Source of the DNA: Euborellia annulipes
Taxonomy: Eukaryota > Arthropoda > Insecta > Dermaptera > Anisolabididae
Length of the DNA: 64,000 nucleotides
NCBI GenBank assembly: GCA_023213315.1
Contig: JAKCPI010016644.1
Coordinates: 24,783-88,782, forward strand
Direction: 5' to 3'
The notes beneath the pieces are model-generated. The model had not been told where the DNA came from and searched no databases. It saw only the letters and a program-made list of their open reading frames with translations. Shown here piece after piece: positions 31,945 to 43,479 of the stretch. The position numbers and the translations under genes were made by a program. The stretch's first letter is position 1. The number at the start of each line of letters is the position of its first letter.

Positions 31945-32728
31945 CACTAGCGGTCCCAGGGGGGGGCCCAGAGGGGCCCGGGCCCCCCCATTGGACAACA
32001 AAAATTGAAAAGTTTTATTTAATATTTTAAAACTAAACAATAAAATTATAAATTTTTCACGTCTCAGGATAGCTAAAAACGCAAATTTCAATGCCTAATT
32101 TTCAAAAATTTTTCCATACTCCCTAGGGTGTTAGCCTTGTATTCCAAGGGTCGCGGGTTCGGATCCCAGACAGTTTTTAATGAATATTATGATATTATTT
32201 GGCTTTAATTTGACTACAAAAGTCGCATAAATGGCGACATACGACTGCAAAGGTAAAATATATATAATGTCGCCTTTATGACGAGCTAAAAAAAAATTTG
32301 AGGGACCTTTAAAAATTAATATTTTAAGTTGAAAATTTGAGAAATTTATTTTTTTTCGACTATAAAATTTGACCATAACGAGAAAAAAAAATTAAAAAAA
32401 GAATTTGGAAATTTTTTAAAATTTTGATCGACTCTTAAAAAGTTTTTTTGAGCTCATCTTTGGAGAGGTCTCTTAAAACATGATATACTAAAATATTGTC
32501 ATACGAGATTGAAAAAAAAATTAGTCGGTTTTTTGCGCCATCCTATTCTTCACTTTCCCTACATCATAAATTTTAGGCCATTGGCTACCAATCCAGGTGA
32601 AATAAATATATAGAATATGTCTAAATAGCCTTCGCTGCCGAAAAAGAGCTTAAATGAATAACAAAAAAAAAAAAAAAAAAAAAAAAAAATTGGGCTCCCC
32701 CCTTGACAAAATCCTGGGACCGCCAGTG
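31945..32728. mobile_element. hAT-like element, CACTAGCGGTCCC ends
   Basis: Termini CACTAGCGGTCCCAGG and CCTGGGACCGCCAGTG. Identical flanks GTTGCCTG at 31937-31944 and 32729-32736. The interior has a GGGCCCGGGCCCC block, related to that near 13960, and a SINE-1 fragment. No transposase. Confidence 0.9.
32115..32220 (+). repeat. SINE-1 fragment
   Basis: GTGTTAGCCTTGTATTCCAA and GCGGGTTCGGATCCCAGACA are the head of SINE-1. The tail GCTGCCGAAAAAGAGCTTAA is seen apart from it at about 32630. Confidence 0.65.
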
Positions 32729-32884
32729 GTTGCCTGTGCGTGGGGCTCAAAAGCCAGGTGGACGACAGCTTGTCCAATATCTTTTCTCTGCACGGTATAT
32801 ACATATATATGTGTAATTATTGGAATGATTTAATAATATTTTGTACTATCTATGTTAAAATCATATTCAAAAATTTTTTCCTAT

Positions 32885-33052
32885 TCACACTCACATTCAC
32901 ACACACAAACACAAACAGCACCCCTCCTCCCCTTTCGTACCATTTGGTACCCAAATGGCTTAAATAAAATCATCGGACTGACTGGGGTTCGAACCCAAGA
33001 CTTTTGGTATACAAGGTTAGCACGCTAACCCCTACACCAAGCCCCGAGGGCC
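32885..33052 (-). mobile_element. tRNA-derived SINE, family SINE-1
   Basis: On minus: A box TTGGTGTAGGGGTTAGCG, B box TGGGTTCGAACCCC, ATTTAAGCCATTTGG hairpin, TG-rich tail. A deletion has removed most of the tail. Confidence 0.8.
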
Positions 33053-33059
33053 AACAGCC

Positions 33060-33450
33060 ACTTTAATTCTTTAAATTTTATTTATTTCAATATTCTTTCG
33101 CCAGTCCAGATGTTTTGAAAAAAGCATAACAAATTACAAAAAAAAAAAAAAAAACTTATTATTTTTCTCATATACGGTATTTATATATGGTTATATACTA
33201 AATTCCATTTGTTAACATTTGTTCGCACCCTTTTTTTTCTTTCGTATAAAAAAAAAAAAAAAAGTTTACAGTATATATTCCAAACAATATGACTTCGTAA
33301 TATAAATTTTGCCACTCGTGTTTTTTATAATATCAATATTATTTATTTCTCTCCTTTTTTTTATTATAATATATGATAAAATTTTATAGAAAACCTGCCC
33401 TATATATTGGTCAAGAAAATATTTTATATGCTCTTTATTTTTCCATGCGT
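33060..33450. other. unassigned AT-rich stretch
   Basis: A and T runs; the 147-codon minus ORF at 33266..33709 starts in the foldback and is a repeat artefact. Confidence 0.4.
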
Positions 33451-33455
33451 CACCG

Positions 33456-34511
33456 GCCCTGGTAGGAATTGCCAATGCTGACAATTGGCCGAACCTTGGG
33501 CCAGTTGTCATTTGCCGAGCCTTGAGTAGTGACCATTGGACCAAGCCTGGTCCGAGGCTTGGTCCATTCGTCTTCCCAAGGCTCGGTTTAATACTATTGG
33601 GCCAAGCCTGGTCCGAGGCTTGATCCAAGGCTTGGCCCAATGGTATTATATTATTAAACCGAGCCTTGGGAAGACGATTGGACCAAGCCTGGTCCGAGGC
33701 TTGGCCCAATGGTCACTACCCAAGGCTCGGTTTAATAATATAATACCATTGGGCCAAGCCTCGGTCCAGGCTTGGTCCAATCGTCTTCCCAAGGCTCGGT
33801 TTAATAATATAATACCATTGGGCCAAGCCTTGGATCAAGCCTCGGACCAGGCTTGGCCCAATAGTATTAAACCGAGCCTTGGGAAGACGAATGGACCAAG
33901 CCTGGACCGAGGCTTGGCCCAATGGTAATATATTATTAAACCGAGCCTTGGGTAGTGACCATTGGGCCAAGCCTCGGACCAGGCTTGGCCCAATGCTTAA
34001 TTGACCCATCATGTAATTTAAAAAAAAAAAATTAAATTAAATCAAGTACTATTAATTGAAAAAAACAGTAATATATATTTTAAATCTGGTGATTGTTTGA
34101 TAAAGTTTATTTATCTAAAATAAAAGGCAAATCAAATAGCTTAAAAGAGAGTCATATCAATATAACAACTGTGTACGAGAGCGTAAAGGCATTGACAAAT
34201 GACAAACAAAACCAAAAAGCTCGAGTTCAAATCTCTCGAGAAACAACTTTTTTTTCCTCGAGGCTTGGATCGACCATCCATTTTTTTGTTTTCCAAGGCT
34301 TGGGCCAACCTTGGTTTTTTTGATTCTCGAGGCTTGGGCCAACCTTGGTTTTTTTGATTCCCAAGGCTGGGTACATTGTTATCATTCCAAGGCTTGGACC
34401 AAGCCTCGCCCAATGGTTAGACAAGGCTTGCGCCAAACCTCGCCCAATGCTCGGCACGATTGGTCCAAGCCTGGTCCGAGGCTTGGCCCAATTGTGTGTT
34501 CCTACCAGGGC
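33456..34511. mobile_element. foldback of GGCCAAGCCTCGG words with tRNA-like insert
   Basis: Termini GCCCTGGTAGGAA and TTCCTACCAGGGC are inverted. The interior has about eight palindromes of the form CCAAGCCTCGG/CCAGGCTTGG (33537 to 34489), alternating with CTTCCCAAGGCTCGGTTTAA spacers in both orientations. An AT-rich segment (34014-34255) holds a tRNA-like core. No target duplication was found. All long ORFs here are repeat translations. Confidence 0.8.
34165..34250 (+). repeat. tRNA-like core inside the GGCCAAGCC foldback
   Basis: GCTCGAGTTCAAATCTCTCG has B-box form. It matches the core at 34855..34925. Confidence 0.45.
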
Positions 34512-34689
34512 GGGTGGGCTTTCTAATAAAAAATTATCGATAATGTTTTTTTGTTTTAAATAACATCTCAGTTCAAATCATTCTACCGAGCTATCAGTTT
34601 ATTCTAAAGCATAAAAAAAGTATTTACAAAAAAATTTTTTTTTTCTTTTACTTACTACTACTAATTACTCTATCCATGACAGGGAGGTA

Positions 34690-35032
34690 CACTGTAAAAA
34701 AAATATTAATTTTCAATCGTCTTCCATTCACTTTCGTGCTTGAATTTTAATATACCCAGTTTGTGAAATCAAATTCATAAACTAGTAAAAAAAAAAAATT
34801 AATCAAATTTATGTAACTTAAAAAGTATGATATTCTTAACAAAGTAAATAGTCGAGATGGTAAAGTCGTTATACATATGAACTAAGAGCTCGAGTTCAAA
34901 CCTCTCGAGGGACGATTTTTTAAAACTAGTATATGAAATTTTTCATAAACCCGTTTATGAAACTTTTAATGTAAAATTCATAAACAATTTGATTAACAGA
35001 CTTCATATACAAGTTGATAAATGTTTAACAGT
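34690..35032. mobile_element. foldback of TTCATAAAC words with tRNA-like core
   Basis: Ends CACTGTAAAAAA and GTTTAACAGT. Repeated TTCATAAAC / GTTTATGAAA words flank a tRNA-like core (34855..34925). Non-coding. Confidence 0.6.
34855..34925 (+). repeat. tRNA-like core
   Basis: GAGATGGTAAAGTCG could be a D-arm. GAGCTCGAGTTCAAACCTCT then CGAGG forms a T-arm-like stem around TTCAAAC. Confidence 0.5.
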
Positions 35033-35059
35033 ATAGAGTACTCGATTTATGTTCAACTT

Positions 35060-35632
35060 CATTTAAAATAAATTATATTTATTGTATCAGATTGTATAAG
35101 AAAGTATCATGCCATTTGCAAATATTAACATGAATAAAAGTGAATTATTAGAATAACACAAGTATATAACTTTGAGTTTAAAATATTTACTGAATTTAAG
35201 TCAAACATTTTCTCTCTCTCTGTGCGCGAGTGTAAATAGAAATTTTGGACCCCTTTAAGTGAGACAAATGATATGTTTGCCAAGCAAGGTTACAATATAT
35301 ATTCCAAAGTAATATCTAATATTTCATTGTCCATATTATATATCGCCTCTTCATTTTATTCATTTTTCAAGCGCATTTTCTCCTCTACTCTGTTATCCTT
35401 ATCGATATTAATAATCGGGTCTTTATTTATTTGTTTGCCGAAAGGGGAAAAAATGAGATAGAGAGAGGGTTAAAATGCTCAATAAACTTGGGTTTACATT
35501 TCTTTTTAAAATTTATAATCATTTAATATAGGTATACTATTTACAAGGAAACCAATAATTTTGATATATGATATTTTCCTTCATTTTTACATTCTCGTAC
35601 TATATATTTTATTAATATTTATTAATATATAG
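35060..35632. other. unassigned AT-rich stretch
   Basis: Nothing recognised; CT run near 35210. Confidence 0.4.
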
Positions 35633-35700
35633 TAGGGTCCGACCGAAACAAGATTTTCAACCGAAACCGAAACTTGTTTTGAACTTTTTCCAAAAAAAAA
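35633..35700 (-). mobile_element. hAT-like MITE CCGAAACC, one end only
   Basis: TAGGGTCCGACCGAAACAAG start, then CCGAAACCGAAACTTG. The other end is lost. Confidence 0.65.
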
Positions 35701-36124
35701 AAAAATATTTTTATTTTCTACTGATTTCATATAAAAAAAAATTATCATTATTTATATTTTTATCTATTTCGTTTGTTACCCTAAGTTTTTAAATATTTAT
35801 TTTACATCATTTATTTATCTCAATTGGAGACCATCTGCTTTATTCTTTGTTTAAACCGAGGGTGGCCTTCAATTCATTAATAAATAATAAACCTTATACA
35901 TACATACAATATACCCTTACTCAAGTCATGAACATGAATAATGCCCAATATAGTATATAAAACATAATAAAAAGCACGCACACACGCATATTAGGCTATA
36001 GCTGAAATTTATGAATTGGCCTAGATATAAATATGATAAAATACATGTAGTTCTAGTATATAAATAATTCCTCACTCTTCTCTTTGCTTGAATTCGATTC
36101 TGAGAGAACCCCTTTCTATATAGG

Positions 36125-36348
36125 CAGTGGCGTCATTTCAACTTTTTCTTGGGGGGGGGGGGTTAAAATTGAAATTTACTTACAAATAGGTACTCAAATT
36201 TGGCCAAAATATATTTAATTTGATTAATTTTGTACAGTTCATATACTCGTAGATATATTTTGGAATATTTTATTTAGAAAAATATAGAATTTCATAAAAT
36301 TCAGAGGGCCTTGGGGGCAAATGCTCCCCTCCCCAAATGACGCCACTG
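36125..36348. mobile_element. hAT MITE, CAGTGGCGTCATTT ends
   Basis: Termini CAGTGGCGTCATTT and AAATGACGCCACTG, 224 bp. Flanks TATATAGG and TCTATAGG, 7 of 8 identical. Related to 46996..47216. Confidence 0.85.
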
Positions 36349-36469
36349 TCTATAGGCCAAATATATAACATAGTAGAAGAGTAGCCAATATGAATATTTT
36401 TTGACTCTCGAAGTTTCTCATACACAAGTGAGATTTCTTTCACTAGTATGGCAGCACCAGAAGGTGAGG

Positions 36470-37110
36470 TGTAGTACTAGTTAGCGAATTTTATCCAAAA
36501 TCCTCGAGCGGTCTATAAAATGGATACTTAGCTTAAGTATAAAATTTGAGTATCGAGAGATTTTTCATTTCTGAGTTATTTCGTTACTCCTAATTTTTTG
36601 ATATTTCACTTGAAATTGATTAAATTTATTGTTAAAAAATTCTATTTTCTTCAAAGATCAATTCCTGTTAAGATTCAATAAAGAGGGGGTTAGCGCCCCT
36701 TTGAATTTACTACTGTAAATTCTTTCCTAATTTTTTTGCCTGTTTTAATATTTTCTTCGAATTGCCATTAAAAGAGAGGATTTCCTTATTACCTTGAATT
36801 TTAGTTGTTTTCACAATAAATTAAATGAATTTTAAGGGAAATATCAAAAAATATATATTGTGGGAATTACTCAAAAATGAACAATGTTTCGATTCTCAAA
36901 TTTTATATTTAAGTTAAGTACCCATTTCAGAGCCGTCTCAAAGATTTTGAAAAAAATCGGTCAAAGGGTATTAGTACTTTACTAATATATTTTTTTAATT
37001 TTTTTTTATGATATCGATACTTGGAAATTAAAAGGTCGTAAAGGACAAAATAACAAAAATTAGTTATATATACAGAAATGTTCAGCTTTTTGAGCTTTCC
37101 AAACAGGAAA
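36470..37110 (+). repeat. diverged M1-like sequence
   Basis: TCAAATTTTATATTTAAGTT, AAAAATCGGTCAAAGGGTAT and TTAGTACTTTACTAATATAT resemble the M1 middle. The copy is old. Confidence 0.45.
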
Positions 37111-37638
37111 AACGATCTGGTATTTATTTTAAATCAATTTAATTAGCTTTTTTTTTAACACGAATATAATCACTCTCTCCCTTTCTCTTGAGTAGTTAAT
37201 TTTCAAACAAAGTTCAATTATTTTGCATTTTAAATTATCCGACGACCTCTTTTCTTTTGGAATCCCCCCCCCCCTCTTCCCTTCGCCTTCAAACCCACTA
37301 CACCACCATGCCATCATCAAGTTCACTTTTTTTAGCCCGTTCTCTCATTTGTTGCCTCAAATTCCCAGGGGTTGTTCAATTAAACTCTAATCAAATTAAA
37401 TCATGTTTTTTTTTTAACCAACTTTGTAACTACTCTCTCTCCCTCCGGTTCTTTAAATATACATTCATTCATTTTTTATTTGAACCCTGTACTTCTATCT
37501 ACCTGCCAAAATAATAGCAATATAATTATAACTAAAATAGTTTAGGACAAGATGCTTTACCTCGTCCCTGGCCAAGCTTTGCAATTAAAATACATTGTTA
37601 ATTAAAGGTACATAGTGTTGAAATAAAGTTTCATTTAT

Positions 37639-37905
37639 TACTTTCTCTTACCCTATATATGAAATATATAGAGAGAGAAAGTATTGCGAAATGTCAAAAA
37701 TTCGATGTCGAGAATTTGATGGATATATATGTTTTGAGGCCCCCTGAGTCCAAAAAAGTGGGTCCCGCAAATTGGTCCGTGTGTGTGTGCATAGGCGTAG
37801 CCAGGGTGGGGTTGGGGGTTCAACCCCCCCCCCCCATGGGACCCAAGCCATGACTAGATATTTAATACAAATTATATTTCACATAGGGTAAGAGAAAGTA
37901 ATAAT
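37639..37905 (+). mobile_element. M1 end carrying a hAT-like fragment
   Basis: The M1 5' hairpin and GAGGCCCCCTGAGTCCAAA at 37639-37770. Then CATAGGCGTAGCCAGGGTGG, a CCCCCC block, and a closing AGGGTAAGAGAAAGT at about 37888-37902. Confidence 0.65.
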
Positions 37906-38014
37906 AATTTACTCTAGCTAAAAAAACAAACCAAAATGATTTATAAATACCCTAAAATAATCTTAAATTTTTGAAAAAAATTTCTTGATCCCCCATCAAA
38001 AATTGACATTTACA

Positions 38015-38183
38015 ATATCCGTTATTGATTAATATACATATATTGGGGGTCCAGGCATTTCTATTTAAGCCATTTGGTATCCAAATGGCTTAAATAAAAT
38101 CGTCAGACTGCCTGGGGTCCGCACCCGCTACTTTTGGTATACGAGGTTAGCACGCTAACCCCTACACCAAGCCCCGAGGGCTT
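38015..38183 (-). mobile_element. tRNA-derived SINE, family SINE-1
   Basis: A box TTGGTGTAGGGGTTAGCG and a B-box region with one change (GCGGGTGCGGACCCC). The hairpin ATTTAAGCCATTTGG / CCAAATGGCTTAAAT is perfect. Confidence 0.85.
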
Positions 38184-38189
38184 TTTTAC

Positions 38190-38375
38190 TGTTATACTTT
38201 TTCAGTTTTTTTTTTTCGATTTTCTCAAAATTCGCTCCAAGGATTTTGATTAAAATTCATAAATCAACTATTTTTTAGATGCTCTTTAAAAAACAGTCAA
38301 AATAAGGAAAGGGTCTAAATGGCCTGAAATCTCCCAAAACGTTAAAATAAATTCCATGTTTAAAAAAAAAAAATA
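38190..38375 (+). repeat. M1 and SINE-tail fragments
   Basis: TTCTCAAAATTCGCTCCAAG is M1. CTAAATGGCCTGAAAT followed by an A run is a SINE tail. Confidence 0.5.
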
Positions 38376-38379
38376 AAAA

Positions 38380-39350
38380 TAATTTTCGTATTTTATTTTG
38401 ATAAAATAATATTTTCAATTGAATGATTGATAAATCCATTGACAATAGATCCATTTAGAAAAGGGTGTAGGGTACGTATTTATCCGTAACAGCTTTAAAC
38501 AATTTCATTTTATCGTTTCCTCCCCTTCCGCCCCAGAGAGTGAAGAAAGGTGTCAAAATATTATCACATGTTCTCATGATTATTATTTATTTTTTTTTTT
38601 TTATCCCTATTTCTTTGATCGAGAAAATGAATTGATTGAATGGTTCCATCAGCTTGAATGGATGCATGTCTCTGCTGCTATAAACATAGAGAGAGAGAGA
38701 GACTGTAGACACTCGAAACGGTCGTTAATCATATCCGAGTCAATCAACACGAGTAACGCGTTATGGCGACTCTGAATGAGGGCTCCTAGTGACACAGCCA
38801 GGCTATTAACATGAAATGGACAAAACACACCCTCCCTCTCTAAAAGCTATTTCATTTAAAGCTTTTAAGGAGATTTTGTAATTTTTTCAATTTTTTTTTT
38901 AAGCTTGAATCTTATGGGAGACAAGGGTAGATACAAGGTGGGTGGGAGGTAAAGGGAGTAATTACCACCCCCCCTGAGATTTAAAAAAATATTTTTTATT
39001 TATTAAATATAAAATTAATAATTAAAAATTTTATTTGTATAAGAAAATAAAGAATGCAACTTTAAATTACCGAAAAGTGTGCTGTGCGACCAGTCACACC
39101 AGATTACCTCTCCCCCTTCCCCGAGAAACTCCTCTGTATCCGCTCTTGATGGAGAGATTTAAAAAGACTTGAGAAACAATTAAAATGTAAAAATGTGTTG
39201 AGTCTAGTCGCCTTTTTCTTGTTTCTGGATAACGTTTTCGTTCAAAAAAATCCTATAGAGTGGAAGCTAGCTGCCTTCATTTTGTTTCATTCATTATAAA
39301 AAATCAATAAAAAAAATTAATGGCTAAAGTTTTTTAATTATTTAACATGT
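38380..39350. other. unassigned AT-rich stretch with M1 crumb
   Basis: (GA)n near 38690; GTGCTGTGCGACCAGTCACA (M1 hairpin) near 39071. No gene. Confidence 0.4.
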
Positions 39351-39359
39351 TGATATGTT

Positions 39360-40560
39360 CGGAGGTATCGTGGCAAACGACCCCTTTCAACCCTTGGGCC
39401 TTAAGCCCTTTAGCCTCAGTTCATTTTTATTTAAATTGATTGTGATTAAATAATTATGAAATCGAGCCACTGAAAGCAAAAACTTTATCTCTGATTAGAA
39501 AAACAAATTTTCGCAAAAAAAATTGTGATAAACTTAAAAGAAGTGAAACTTATACGCAAAATTAGGAGGCAAAGCTATGGATTACGGATATGAAATCTCA
39601 ACCCAACTCCGTTTCGAATCCAGCTTGTCGCAAATAATTTAACATTGCCGAAGTCTCCGTTCAGGGTAGGAAAGTGGGAGAAAATCTTCTCCCACAGACA
39701 CAAAGGGCCCAATTTGAGATGACCTAAGGGTCTTAAAAATGGGTATAACTCCGACTGGGTAACTCAGGAACTGCCGAGATCGGGTGGCTTAGGAGGAGCG
39801 ATACCTCAGAAAATCCAATTACGATTAGGAGTTGAGTCAAGTCGTTGACAGCCGCCTTTTTCTTGTCTCCGTATGACATCATTGCACAAGAAACTCCAAA
39901 TTTGCTCAGCTTTTGCTCACCTCAGCTTTAGCGCAATCGGGGAAAGGAGGGAATGCAATATTTCGTAACTCATTCAGGTGCGGAAGTCGAACTTGTTTAC
40001 ATGAGTAAAAAAGCTCCACATTAAAAATGTATCTCTCTTTTCAGTCATTGGTGTCAGAACTGACACGTTGTGGTTACTCTAAGAAATGATTTTCATGGGA
40101 ATAATACTGAGGAGGGTTCCCGTTTCCTTCCTCAGGAATCTCAAATAGAACAGGATAATTGCCATGAGGTAGTTTTGACCTCGTGTTCCCTTCAACTCAA
40201 GATATAAGCTTAACAGCACCCCTCCTCCAAAAATGTATATTCCATCTCGAAAGACAAAATTCTAGTTGGTAGGAAATCCTATTTTAGCGCTTCAAATAAG
40301 TGTTCTGTTTAAATGTCTGGAATATCAACTGCGACAAAAATATATAAATTAATTGAAGCCATTTGTGTCACAATATATTTTATTTATCACATCCTTAAAT
40401 GATATAAAAGAAAAAGAACAAAAAAAAAGGAAGGAATTATTTTCGGGTCGCTGGATTAATGAAAAGAAAATATTTTTTTCTTATAAATAAAAAAGAAATT
40501 CCAATTTTAATAAAAAGATTTTATCTGGAGTGTTTATGAATTTTTTTTTGTTTGTAATGC
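39360..40560. other. low-copy higher-complexity island
   Basis: About 900 bp (39360-40260) lack recognisable repeats and have balanced composition. All frames are broken by stops, so it is not obviously coding. It may be unique intron or regulatory DNA. Confidence 0.3.
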
Positions 40561-41029
40561 TTTAGTATCATCTTTGGCTTCTTTCTTCAGGTCGTGAAAA
40601 AGAAATTAGCTGACAAGATTGCCAATTTGTCTCCTCGATGGGGCATTTTAGAAAATATTTTAATTTATCCTTTAAATCCTAATAATAATAATAATAATCA
40701 TAATATTATAAGCAAATAGTAAGGTTGAATGGGGTTCTTTTTATCACCCTCTTCTTTTTCCTCGGCGTCTAATCGGCCTTAACGACGTCAAAAAGTCGTA
40801 AGAATCGGGAAAAAGGAGAGGAAAAAAGAAAAAAAACTAATCAATAAAAATAGACGACATATTCTTGAGGTTTATAGAAAAATCTTAAAACCTCTCATCT
40901 GCCTCCAGCCATCCTCTTTTTTTTTTATTTCATCATAAAGATGGGAAAATTTTGAAAAATTCTATTTCCGGTCTGGAAGTGGAACAGGCATTTTTTAAAT
41001 CTAAAAAATAAATGGATGAAAAGAAATAT

Positions 41030-41400
41030 ACGCCCCGAGGTGCTTTGGTACACGAAGACACCAACCGGTTCAGGCCGTAGTCATCTACCGGCACCCCGGG
41101 AAGTGACATTAACTCCTGTGTTCGTTTCTAGCTAATGAACTAATCCTTATTTCTGGATCCACCCGGTTCCTTGTAACCAACCTCTTCGATGCTATGGAGG
41201 ATGTCTTCGTTTGAGAAGGGACCGACTCCTTTCGAAGAGTGCATCACTGAGAGGAAACCTTCTTTACGTCCTTTCCACGGGCCGGGATGTCACAGCAACA
41301 CCCTCTCCTCGTGGAGTTACCTGGGAGCTATTGTGGTCCAATATTCCAGTATTCCAATCCAGTGCCTGCTTGAGGATTTTTTTTCATTATATAAATATTT
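41030..41400. repeat. dispersed repeat M4, copy 1
   Basis: Shares CATCTACCGGCACCCC, GAACTAATCCTTATTTCTGG and CTTTACGTCC with 50095..50400 in the same order. The two overlapping ORFs (41189..41428, 41211..41459) are shadows. Class unknown. Confidence 0.6.
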
Positions 41401-41440
41401 TTACGAAACGCTGCATCCCCCTTTTTAGTAAAGCTAGTGA

Positions 41441-41633
41441 GTCCTCGGGCTTGTTGTAGTTGGTAGCGCGTCTGCCTTGTATACCAATGGTCGAGGGTTC
41501 GGATCCCAGGCAGTTCGAAGATTTTATTTAAGCCATTTGGATACCAAATGATACCAATTAAATAAAATCATCGGACTGCCTGGGGTCCGAACCCGCGACT
41601 TTTGGTATACGAGGTTAGTACGCTAACTTCAGT
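41441..41633. mobile_element. two SINE-1 heads fused head-out in inverted orientation
   Basis: A plus head (GTAGTTGGTAGCGCG, GAGGGTTCGGATCCC) runs into the hairpin, then a minus head (GGGGTCCGAACCCGC, AGGTTAGTACGCTAAC). Neither has the GCCGAAAAG tail. Confidence 0.75.
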
Positions 41634-41639
41634 GCTAGA

Positions 41640-42350
41640 AAGAGGAATTTGAAAATAATTTATTTAAAATTATTAAAATATTTTTATCTTCTAAATAAAA
41701 TTCCTTTAATAAAGTATGCAATTATTTAAATGAATAGTATAATATTTAAAAATAAAAGAGGGGTGAAAGATTTCGTCAAGAAAGATTAATTTATTCAACT
41801 TTAAAGTCTTATTTGTTAGGGATATTAAGTAGATTACTTTCGCTTATAAAATAAATCTTCTCTCTTATTTGATTATTTCATCTTAATTTTTTTTTTCATC
41901 CTAGGTAGAAACAGAGAACAGACAGAGAACTTAGTTGGGTTCTCAGTGCACACATACGTACAAGAAATTCAAATTATAAAATGCAAATCTATCCGAGGCA
42001 TTAATATTTATAGCTAATTATCTAAGCTTGTTCCTCTCGTATTCTCCCCGTGCTGGCTGCCTTAGGCATAATCACCAGCCAATTACTTGTTTAATAATCA
42101 CCCAAGTAGCCCTAGCCTCTACATTTAAGGGCTAATGGGTCGAGAGGATGATTTTTCATCCCTTCTAAATATTAGAAAAATATGAGATAATGGTACTCTA
42201 TTGAAGCCCTTGGGGAGTTTTCAGACTCTCTCGTCATCGTCATCCCCCCTCTTTCCGTTGATTTTGAAAATGGAATAAGTCCATTTCGTGAAAAATTTAG
42301 TTAGAGCTAATTTTCAATTTTATTTTACGAATTAACAAAAACTTTCTGTT
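41640..42350. other. unassigned stretch
   Basis: No gene or element termini recognised. Confidence 0.35.
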
Positions 42351-42351
42351 A

Positions 42352-42890
42352 TTAAGGGGTTCAGGAAGTCACATTGAATCTTTGGTCAGAAACTACTGAG
42401 GCATTTTAAAGTGTTTTTTAATGCAGTTTTTTTTTTATGAATTTAATTCGTAAACATTTTACATAATAGAATTTTTTTTTAATTACGATTAATTAAAATT
42501 TTTTTTGTTTTTTATAGAGAATGTAAAAAAAAAAAAATCGTGAAATTTTTTAAATCTAAAGATGTAAAAATCATTAATATCCAACTTATAAGCTTAATAA
42601 TTAAATAACGTGGTGACCAAGTCAAAAATAAATTTCGTTTTTATGTAAAAATTAACGGCCAAATAGTTCAGCACTCTTGCAAAAGATGGCAGTCTAACAG
42701 CCGGTATTATCAGATCACCTATTAGCCTATATTTATGTATTTTTATCCTTTTATAAATGATATATAATATACAGTATAACAATATTTATAAACTATTCAT
42801 TATTAAATGTCAATGAAAATCAACCAATCATGAGATAGCTCTGAATCGAGCTACCATTCTGACATCTCTTGGCTAATTCTAGTATAGGTA
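42352..42890 (-). mobile_element. short copy of the 25.2-26.8 kb element
   Basis: TTAAGGGGTTCAGGAAGTC at the left and GCTACCATTCTGACATCTCT at the right match the ends of 25215..26815 inverted, without the tRNA-like foldback. Confidence 0.6.
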
Positions 42891-43160
42891 TGTTTTTGGC
42901 TCAGGGGGGGACCGGGGGGGTTTTTCGGGGGGGGTTGGTGGGGGTGATCTCACCCCACACAAATTTTTTTTTTTTTTTCGACAAAATAAAGAAGTCCTTT
43001 CTTTTTTTGCTGAAAAAAAATAAAAAAACAAATTTTTAATAATTATTTTTAAAAATTATATTTTAAAAAAAAAATTTTTTTATAAAAAAAGGTATTGTTT
43101 TTGATGTTTGGGGGGGGGATTACCCCCTTCCCTCCCCTCCCTTGTCTCCGCCCTTTTGGC
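42891..43160. other. G-rich / C-rich block, possible hAT MITE
   Basis: GGCTCAGGGGGGG at the left and CTCCGCCCTTTTGGC at the right suggest a MITE, but the ends do not pair clearly. Confidence 0.3.
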
Positions 43161-43371
43161 TACTTTTTAAGCCCCTTAACGCCATCTTATCGGCAAAAAT
43201 ATACGAATAGCTTTGCCTCCCTCCTGAGGGCCCTTAATTAATTCAGCATAAATTTCATTATAAGTATGCATTTATCTAAATTTAAAAAGAAATGGACTTG
43301 CCCCACTTTCAAAATAAACAGCTCATATATCAATATATATCAATAGATACAAAATGGCTATAACCCAGTAA

Positions 43372-43475
43372 AGTTCTATCCTCTTGTGCAAGGGGACAAT
43401 TAGTTCGCTTCCCGTTCCAAGAGACAAAAATTCATTTCAAATGAATTGGTTACCAACCATTTTTTAATTCCTAAA
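43372..43475 (+). repeat. SINE-3, decayed
   Basis: TTAGTTCGCTTCCCGTTCC (B box) and TTCATTTCAAATGAATTGGT follow the SINE-3 pattern. Confidence 0.5.
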
Positions 43476-43479
43476 GATA

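Larger units (their letters stand above)
29762..32815. mobile_element. outer palindromic element holding three nested transposons
   Basis: Left arm 29845-29949 (ATATACCGTGCAGAGAAAAG, GATATTGGACAAGCT, GCAACCATTTACAACAGTCT) is mirrored at 31869-31944 and 32729-32812. Between the arms lie the hAT MITE 29950..31868 and the hAT element 31945..32728, each with its own 8-bp target duplication. ORFs on the arms are shadows. Extension left of 29845 is inferred from the repeat shared with 28020..28105. Confidence 0.75.

Noticed and set aside
33266..34012. ORFs of 98-147 codons rich in QASDQAW and LPKARFN
   Set aside because: They are translations of the GGCCAAGCC foldback on both strands, not genes.
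40590..40685. Possible exon after TTTCTTCAG reading VVKKKLADKIANLSPRWGI
   Set aside because: There is a good acceptor, but no donor GT at a sensible place and no family match; the frame runs into an AAT repeat.
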